A DNA stretch of 11,510 nucleotides from an uncultured Roseateles sp. (GTDB taxonomy: Bacteria > Pseudomonadota > Gammaproteobacteria > Burkholderiales > Burkholderiaceae). Position 1 is the first letter of the stretch. Each line of letters starts with the position of its first letter. Under the pieces are notes generated by a model, which saw only the letters and a list, made by a program, of their open reading frames with translations, was not told the origin of the DNA and ran no database searches. Shown piece by piece: positions 6,756-11,510 of this stretch. Location of the stretch: NCBI GenBank assembly GCA_946886855.1, contig CAMPJJ010000144.1, positions 1 to 11,510 of the forward strand, in the 5' to 3' direction. The position numbers were made by a program, and so were the translations under genes.

Positions 6756-7547
6756 ATGAAAGCACTCCGCACTTCCCTGATCGCAGCCGCGCTGCTCGCC
6801 GGCGCTTCCCTCGCGGCCCACGCCGCCGACCTGCTCGACGACGTGAAGTCGCGCGGCACGCTGCGCGTCGCCGTCGAGGGCACCTACCCGCCGTTCAACT
6901 TCAAGGACGCCAAGGGCCAGCTCGACGGCTTCGACGTCGACATCGCCAAGGCCCTCGCCGCCAAGCTGGGCGTCAAGCCCGAATTCACCACCACCGAGTG
7001 GAGCGGCATCCTCGCCGGCCTGCAGGCCGGCAAGTACGACGTCATCGTCAACCAGGTCGCCGCCACCGACGAGCGCCGCAAGACCTTCGACTTCAGCGCC
7101 CCCTACGTCACCTCGTATCCGCAACTGATCATCCGCGCCAACGAGACCCGCGCCCTCAACACCGCCGCGGACCTCAAGGGCAAGAAGATCGGCGTCGGCC
7201 AGGGCAGCAACTTCGCCGAACTCGCCAAGTCCTGGGACGGCGCGGAAGTCCGCACCTATCCCGGCGCCACCGAGTACCTCCAGGACCTCGCCACCGGCCG
7301 CATCGACGCCGCCCTCAACGACAGCCTGCTCATCCCCTACCTCAAGGACAAGACCAAGCTGCCCGTGAAGGCCGGCGCCGCGATCGGCAAACCCGCCACC
7401 AACGCCATCCCGTTCCGCAAGGGCAACCCCAAGTTCCAGGCCGCCATCGACAAGGCCCTCGCCGACCTGCAGACCGACGGCACCTACGCCAAGATCTCCA
7501 CCAAGTGGTTCGAGCGCGACGTCAGCAAGCCGATCGAGAACAAGTGA
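6756..7547 (+). CDS. Amino-acid ABC transporter periplasmic binding protein, cystine type
   Basis: The 263-residue protein has a signal peptide ending AAHA before Ala24 (or one residue away). The mature part follows the family 3 solute-binding fold: GTLRVAVEGTYPPFNF, the signature GFDVDIAKALAAKL (58-71), DVIVNQVAATDERR with Arg107 as the likely ligand-carboxylate contact, FDFSAPYVTS, DLKGKKIGVGQGSNF and GRIDAALND. The VNQV...DERRKTFDFS stretch closely resembles cystine-binding FliY/TcyJ, so L-cystine or a related amino acid is the best guess. The ATG at 6756 has GAGG six bases upstream; the frame runs back to 6645 without signal-peptide character. No permease or ATPase gene follows; a strong terminator ends the transcript, so partners must be encoded elsewhere. 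The 16-bp palindrome upstream may control it. Confidence 0.92.
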   Translation: MKALRTSLIAAALLAGASLAAHAADLLDDVKSRGTLRVAVEGTYPPFNFKDAKGQLDGFDVDIAKALAAKLGVKPEFTTTEWSGILAGLQAGKYDVIVNQVAATDERRKTFDFSAPYVTSYPQLIIRANETRALNTAADLKGKKIGVGQGSNFAELAKSWDGAEVRTYPGATEYLQDLATGRIDAALNDSLLIPYLKDKTKLPVKAGAAIGKPATNAIPFRKGNPKFQAAIDKALADLQTDGTYAKISTKWFERDVSKPIENK

Positions 7548-7554
7548 TCCGGAC

Positions 7555-7591
7555 GGGCCGGCGCGATGCCTCGCGCCGGCCCTTGTCTCTT
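7555..7591 (+). terminator. Intrinsic terminator after the cystine-type binding protein
   Basis: GGGCCGGCGCGA (7555-7566), loop TGCC, then TCGCGCCGGCCC (7571-7582) form a perfect 12-bp stem, starting 7 bases after the stop codon. It is followed by TTGTCTCTT, a moderately T-rich tail on the plus strand. It may also stop minus-strand readthrough from peptide 2, though there is no T-run on that side. Confidence 0.8.
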
Positions 7592-7637
7592 GGACGTCCG
7601 CACACCTCCCGCAGACGTCCGTGCCGCAGGGCCACGA

Positions 7638-7829
7638 TCAGCGGCTCTGCGACTGCAGCTTCAGCTGGAGCGACGCGTCCGCCGCGCCTGCCAGACCCTG
7701 CATCAGGCTCGCCGAGCCCGCCAGACCCGTCGCGATCCAGGGACAGGGCGCGCGGCCTTCCGGCGTGCCCGCCCAGCGATCGCCGCCGCTCACCAGCGCG
7801 ATCTCCTGCGTCGTCATCTCTTCAAACAT
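7638..7829 (-). CDS. Double-glycine leader peptide 2, microcin/bacteriocin-like precursor
   Basis: The 63-residue peptide starts MFEEMTTQEIALVSGG, a double-glycine leader. A start at 7832 would add one Met, but GAGAGG (7841-7836) is spaced 6 bases from the 7829 ATG and only 3 from the other, so 7829 is preferred. Cutting after GG leaves a 47-residue core opening DRWAGTPEGRAPCPW, nearly the same as peptide 1. The rest differs: one Cys and a Gly/Ala-rich, small-residue stretch (GLAGSASLMQGLAGAADAS) that could form a membrane-active helix, ending LQLKLQSQSR. It lies 122 bp downstream of the peptidase-containing exporter on the same strand and is its most likely substrate. No immunity gene is obvious next to it. 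Activity is unknown. Confidence 0.75.
   Translation of the reverse strand: MFEEMTTQEIALVSGGDRWAGTPEGRAPCPWIATGLAGSASLMQGLAGAADASLQLKLQSQSR
7756..7789 (-). repeat. Copy 2 of the 34-bp sequence shared by the two double-glycine peptide genes
   Basis: This is the partner of 3533-3566, same strand, 30 of 34 bases identical by hand alignment. It covers the codons for the GG site and the following D-x-W-A-G-T-P-E-G. Confidence 0.8.
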
Positions 7830-7867
7830 CATCAGCCTCTCGTGTCATGTCGGTCGTGAGGATCCGC

Positions 7868-7941
7868 TCATCCGCGACCCCATGCCGCGGATGAACACGC
7901 ATCGACCGGATCGCCTGATCAGGCCCGCTCCGTCGTCGATG
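7868..7941 (-). promoter_or_regulatory. Hairpins between the exporter gene and peptide 2
   Basis: A perfect 9-bp stem, TCATCCGCG/CGCGGATGA with a 9-base loop, lies at 7868-7894. A second inverted repeat, CATCGAC (7900-7906) with GTCGATG (7935-7941), encloses the palindrome GCCTGATCAGGC (7913-7924). There is no T-run, so these are not ordinary terminators. They could stabilise or process the mRNA to set the peptide:exporter ratio, or mark a regulator site. The role is inferred. Confidence 0.4.
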
Positions 7942-7951
7942 TGGATCCACT

Positions 7952-10111
7952 CTAGGTCGACGGGGACTCGGAGAAACTCCCCCGCGAGGGGGCTTCGTCG
8001 GGGGCCACCGGAAGGGGGAGCGGCGTGGCCTCGCGCAGCGCGCCGCGCTCCAGCACCACCACGCGCTCCGCGCCGGCGATCGTGTCCGGACGGTGCGCGA
8101 TCATCAGCCGCGTCAACGGCAGGCCGGCGAGGTTGGCCGTGACCGCGCGCTCGCGCGCGACGTCCAGGTGGCTCGTCGCCTCGTCGAGCGCCAGGACCTG
8201 CGGCTCGCGGTACAGCGCGCGCGCCAGCAGCAGCCGCTGCTTCTGCCCGCCCGAGAGCCCGCTGCCCAGGTCGCCCACCAGCGTCTGGTATCCCATCGGC
8301 ATGCCGACGATGTCTTCGTGGATCTGCGCCAGCATCGCGCAGGCCCGCACGCGCGCCAGATCCGGCTGGGCGTCGAAGAAGGCGATGTTGTCCGCCAGCG
8401 ACCCCGTGAGCAGCACGTCCTCCTGCATCACCGTGCCGATGCGGGCGCGCACGTTCTTCAGGCCCAGCTGCCGCATCGGCACGCCGCCGTAGCGCACCTC
8501 GCCCTCCACCGGCGCCAGCAGCCCCAGCAGCAGCTTCATCAGCGTCGTCTTGCCCGCGCCGCTCGGCCCGGTGATGGCGAGGCTCTGCCCGGCCGGCACG
8601 GTCAGGTTCACGTGGCGCAGGATCCACGGCTCCTGCGGTCCATAGCGGAAGCTGACATCGCGCAGCTCCAGGCTGGCCGCCAGGTGCGCCAGGTCGTTCG
8701 CCGGCACCTCGTCCGGCTCGGGCGGCTCCAGCGCGATGTCGGCCAGGCGCTCCGCGTGCAGGCCCAGCATGCGCCACTCGACCGCGTAGTCGATCAGCGC
8801 CGACACCCGCCCGGTGAACTGCGTCCGGTAGCTGAGGAACGCGAACAGCATGCCCACCGTCATCGTGACCGCGCCGGCCTGCTGGCCGTCGAGGATCAGG
8901 CCGGCGCCGAGGTACAGCACCAGCAGGTTGGCCGCGCCGAAGAGGAAGGTGTTGGCGGCGTTCATCGCCGTCGACAGTCTGGCGGTGCGGACGTCGCGGT
9001 TCTGGACCTCGACGATCAGGTTCTGCCACTGCGCGCGGCGCTCCTGCTCGCGGCCGAACAGCTTCAGCGGCGTCATCGCGCGCAGCGTCTCGAGGAAATG
9101 CGTGCTCTCCCGCGCAGCGACGATCAGGCGCTCGGCGGACGCCTCCTTCAACGGCCGGTAGGCCGCCCAGCGCAGCAGCCCGTACAGCGCGACCGCGCCC
9201 AGCACCACCAGTGCCAGCGGCCAGGCGTAGACCGCCATCATGACCAGCGCCGCCACGGCCATCAGCACGTCGAGGACGGCCTCGATCGCGCCGTTCGTCA
9301 GCGTCTTCTGGATCGCCTCGACCGCGCCGAAACGCGAGCTGATGTCGCCGAGGTGGCGGCGCTCGAAGAAGGCGACCGGCAGCCGGAGCAGGTGGGCGAA
9401 GGCGTTGCCGCGCCATTGCAGCGAGAGCGTCTGCGTGAGCAGGATCAGCAGCCACGAGCGCGCCAGGCCGAGCGCCGTCTGCGTGACCAGCAGCAGGCCG
9501 AAACCGAGGACGAGCACCTTCAGCAGCTCGCGGTCGCCGGTGCTGAGGACGTCGTCGACGATCAGCTGGCTGCACACCGGCGCGACGATGGCGAAGAGCT
9601 CCAGCACCAGCGCGACCAGCAGGATCTGCGCCAGCGCGCGGCGCAGGCCGAGCACCTGGCCGGTGAGGGCACGCAGCGAGACGCGCGGGGCCGGCGCGGC
9701 ATGCTGGAAGCCGGGGGCCGGCGTCAGTTCGAGGGCGACGCCGGTGAAGTGGTCGGAGACCTCGGCCAGCCTCAGCCGCCGTTCGCCGACGGCCGGATCG
9801 AGCACGGTGATCCCGTCGCCGCGAACCCTCGTCAGCACGACGAAGTGCCGCAGGTCCCAATGCAGGATGCAGGGCAGCGACAGCTTGCCGAGCTGCGGCA
9901 GGTCCAGCTTCATCGGCCGGCCGGAGAAGCCCAGGCCCGCGGCGACCTCGAGCAGGTCGCGCAGCCGCATGCCCTTCAGCGCGGCGGGGAAGCGGCGACG
10001 CAGCTCGGGCAGCGTGACCGCGGTCCCATGCGCCGTGGCGATCATGGCCAGGCAGGCCAGGCCGCATTCCGCGACCTCGGACTGGAGGATGAGCGGGGGC
10101 CGCGGCGTCAT
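7952..10111 (-). CDS. Peptidase-containing ABC exporter (C39, CvaB-like)
   Basis: The 719-residue inner-membrane exporter should cut double-glycine leaders and drive peptide export. Domains in order: C39 peptidase (1-130) with QSEVAECGLAC (Cys16), His89 in LRHFVVL and Asp105 in VLDPAVG, so the Cys-His-Asp set is complete; transmembrane region (about 155-440); and nucleotide-binding domain with Walker A GPSGAGKTT (515-523), Q-loop Gln563, signature LSGGQKQR (619-626), Walker B VLALDE (Asp643, Glu644) and His673. Length is normal for the family. Its ATG overlaps the stop of the membrane fusion protein gene as ATGA, so translation is probably coupled; a longer frame to 10426 only shadows that gene. 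Peptide 2 follows downstream. The Pro/Ser-rich C-terminal tail after 695 has no known role. Confidence 0.95.
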   Translation of the reverse strand: MTPRPPLILQSEVAECGLACLAMIATAHGTAVTLPELRRRFPAALKGMRLRDLLEVAAGLGFSGRPMKLDLPQLGKLSLPCILHWDLRHFVVLTRVRGDGITVLDPAVGERRLRLAEVSDHFTGVALELTPAPGFQHAAPAPRVSLRALTGQVLGLRRALAQILLVALVLELFAIVAPVCSQLIVDDVLSTGDRELLKVLVLGFGLLLVTQTALGLARSWLLILLTQTLSLQWRGNAFAHLLRLPVAFFERRHLGDISSRFGAVEAIQKTLTNGAIEAVLDVLMAVAALVMMAVYAWPLALVVLGAVALYGLLRWAAYRPLKEASAERLIVAARESTHFLETLRAMTPLKLFGREQERRAQWQNLIVEVQNRDVRTARLSTAMNAANTFLFGAANLLVLYLGAGLILDGQQAGAVTMTVGMLFAFLSYRTQFTGRVSALIDYAVEWRMLGLHAERLADIALEPPEPDEVPANDLAHLAASLELRDVSFRYGPQEPWILRHVNLTVPAGQSLAITGPSGAGKTTLMKLLLGLLAPVEGEVRYGGVPMRQLGLKNVRARIGTVMQEDVLLTGSLADNIAFFDAQPDLARVRACAMLAQIHEDIVGMPMGYQTLVGDLGSGLSGGQKQRLLLARALYREPQVLALDEATSHLDVARERAVTANLAGLPLTRLMIAHRPDTIAGAERVVVLERGALREATPLPLPVAPDEAPSRGSFSESPST

Positions 10112-11439
10112 GGCCGGACCCGCTTTGCCGTGGCCAGCAGGGGCTCCAGCAGCCATTCCCAGATGCGCCGGTGCTCCAGGGTCACGTCGGCCTCCAGCGC
10201 CATGCCCGCGCGCAGCGGCAGGTCGTGGCCGTAGGCGGCGATGTCCTCGCGGTCCAGCCGCACGTCGATCCGGTACAGCGGCTCGTTCGCCTGCGCCGCG
10301 CTGACGAGGGCCTGCGCCTGTCCGGCGGGCAGGTCCTGCGGGGCGATGGGTGCCGGGCTCACGCGGGCGACCTCGCCTCTGGCCATGCCGAACTTCTGGT
10401 ACGGATAGGCCGCGTAGCGCAGCCACACCGGCTGGCCGGGCTGGACGAAGCCCACCGTGCGGCTCGGCGCGTAAAGCTGGGCGAGCAGGCGCGGCGTCGC
10501 GGCGGTGCTGGGCCGTCCGGACGGGTTCGATGCATCCGCTGTCCGTGACCTGTCCGACGCGTCAGGCGTCGGGACGAGAGTGATCAAGGTCTGACCCGCC
10601 TGGACGGCCTGCCCGGCGCGCAGGGGCAGGGCGCTCACGCGTCCGTCGCGTGGCGCGGTGACGGCGACGCCGGTCCGCGCCTGCAGCTCCGCGCGCTCCT
10701 GGTCCAGTTGCGCGACCACGCGGTCGAGCTGCGTCAGCGACGTGGCCAGGCCCGTCGGGATCGTGCCCAGCTCCGCCTCGAGCCCCCGCGTCTCGCGCGT
10801 CAGCGTCTCGATCGTGCGTTGCGCGCCGCGCTCGCGCGCGCGGAGGTCCAGCAGTTCCTCGTCCTTCTGCTGCGCCTGGATCTCGGACACGTAGCCGTCC
10901 GCGGCCAGCGCCGCGTAGCGCTTCCGGCTGCGCTGTGCGAGCTCGACGCGCTGGCGGACCATGTCCAGCTCCTCGACCGCATGCGCGGTCTCGACGCGCA
11001 GACTGCGCAGGCGGCCGGCGATCGTCGCGCGATGCTCGTCGGCCTGCCGGCGCTGCAGGCGGCGCTCGGTGGCCAGGCTGTCCCGGCGGGCCTCGACCGC
11101 GCGCAGGTTGAGCGCCGTCATGTCGCCGCCGTCGACCAGGCGCTCGCTGCGCACCCGCACCAGGGCCTGCCCGCGCCGCACCGCGTCGCCCTCGTCGACC
11201 AGCAGTTCCTCGACCTGGCCCGCCAGCGGCGCCGCCACCTGCAGCAGGCCGCCGACCGGCATCAGCAGGCCCGGCACGCGGGCCTTGCGCGAGACCTGCC
11301 CGATCAGCGCGAAGGCGATCAGCGCGATCGCCAGGCCCACCGCGACGGCCGCGACCAGCCCGGCCTCCGGCCGTTGCGCGACGCGGATGCTGCCCATCCA
11401 CGATGCCTGCTGAAACTCCGTGACCGCTGCCCGAAACAT
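10108..11439 (-). CDS. HlyD/CvaA-type membrane fusion protein of the peptide exporter
   Basis: The 443-residue periplasmic adaptor is anchored by one membrane segment (27-47) and should link the ABC exporter to a TolC-type outer-membrane channel, which is not in the window. Residues 66-95 and 257-290 are the two halves of a biotinyl/lipoyl-like domain (LAGQVEELLVDEGDAVRRGQ; VTAPRDGRVSALPL). Between them, 107-255 form a long coiled-coil hairpin rich in Arg, Glu, Leu and Gln. Residues 291-316 are a Ser/Thr/Ala/Pro insertion, and the C-terminus (RRIWEWLLEPLLA) is typical of bacteriocin-export adaptors. The start MFRAAVTEFQQASWMG at 11439 matches the usual MFR start of this family, with GGA nine bases upstream; ATG 11445 and TTG 11472 are alternatives. 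The frame stays open to the window edge, so the upstream boundary is not certain. Confidence 0.92.
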   Translation of the reverse strand: MFRAAVTEFQQASWMGSIRVAQRPEAGLVAAVAVGLAIALIAFALIGQVSRKARVPGLLMPVGGLLQVAAPLAGQVEELLVDEGDAVRRGQALVRVRSERLVDGGDMTALNLRAVEARRDSLATERRLQRRQADEHRATIAGRLRSLRVETAHAVEELDMVRQRVELAQRSRKRYAALAADGYVSEIQAQQKDEELLDLRARERGAQRTIETLTRETRGLEAELGTIPTGLATSLTQLDRVVAQLDQERAELQARTGVAVTAPRDGRVSALPLRAGQAVQAGQTLITLVPTPDASDRSRTADASNPSGRPSTAATPRLLAQLYAPSRTVGFVQPGQPVWLRYAAYPYQKFGMARGEVARVSPAPIAPQDLPAGQAQALVSAAQANEPLYRIDVRLDREDIAAYGHDLPLRAGMALEADVTLEHRRIWEWLLEPLLATAKRVRP

Positions 11440-11510
11440 GCGCATTCGTCCAAGACGCCGCGATGGCGGCAACGGATCGGATTCTTCGGCGGTTTCGGAC
11501 GCTGCGCGGG

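Noticed and set aside
7592..7621. Direct repeat GACGTCCG at 7593-7600 and 7614-7621, 21 bp apart
   Set aside because: It lies between two convergent gene ends where regulator binding is unlikely, and the match is only 8 bases.
7845..10234. Long frames on either strand overlapping the ABC exporter
   Set aside because: They are GC-rich shadows; the exporter frame has every catalytic motif in order and a coupled start.
1..11510. CRISPR array, tRNA or rRNA gene
   Set aside because: No regularly spaced repeats and no tRNA- or rRNA-like sequence were recognised on reading; the only tandem array is the heptamer at 6594-6649.

Overview
This is a GC-rich window, mostly around 70% GC by eye. It reads as a Gram-negative betaproteobacterial chromosome, most likely order Burkholderiales. 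The grounds are the general porin, which has the signal peptide, YGRLN start and terminal Phe of the betaproteobacterial porin family, together with the base composition and the periplasmic binding proteins. Genus is not resolved.

Layout. Positions 1-870 hold the 3' part of a plus-strand gene ending in DUF3427-like and DUF3883-like (nuclease-fold) regions. Three minus-strand genes follow, reading right to left: a periplasmic solute-binding protein (2420-3238), a small cupin (1891-2352) and an Mrr-type nuclease with a topoisomerase-type zinc ribbon (1094-1765). A minus-strand peptide with a double-glycine leader lies at 3394-3615 and has its own UUCG-loop terminator. Across an AT-rich spacer it diverges from a 550-residue membrane protein made of two CPBP/ABI domains (3780-5432). 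A porin follows after 18 bp (5451-6566), then a seven-base tandem repeat, a 16-bp palindrome and a cystine-type solute-binding protein (6756-7547) with a strong terminator. The right end is a minus-strand cluster: an HlyD/CvaA-type membrane fusion protein (10108-11439), an ATGA-coupled peptidase-containing ABC exporter (7952-10111), and a second double-glycine peptide (7638-7829).

How it fits together. The exporter, the fusion protein and the two peptides look like a class II microcin or bacteriocin-like secretion system. The C39 peptidase domain of the exporter would cut both leaders after Gly-Gly, and the ABC protein plus HlyD would export the cores through a TolC-type channel that is not in this window. 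The peptides differ through most of their cores but share an unusual block immediately after the cleavage site (D-x-W-A-G-T-P-E-G-R). The tandem CPBP protein beside the first peptide is a candidate immunity or processing factor: its C-terminal half keeps all the catalytic motifs, while its N-terminal half has lost key residues. I do not recognise this combination as a described system. The parts are familiar; the peptide family and the double CPBP partner are what look new.
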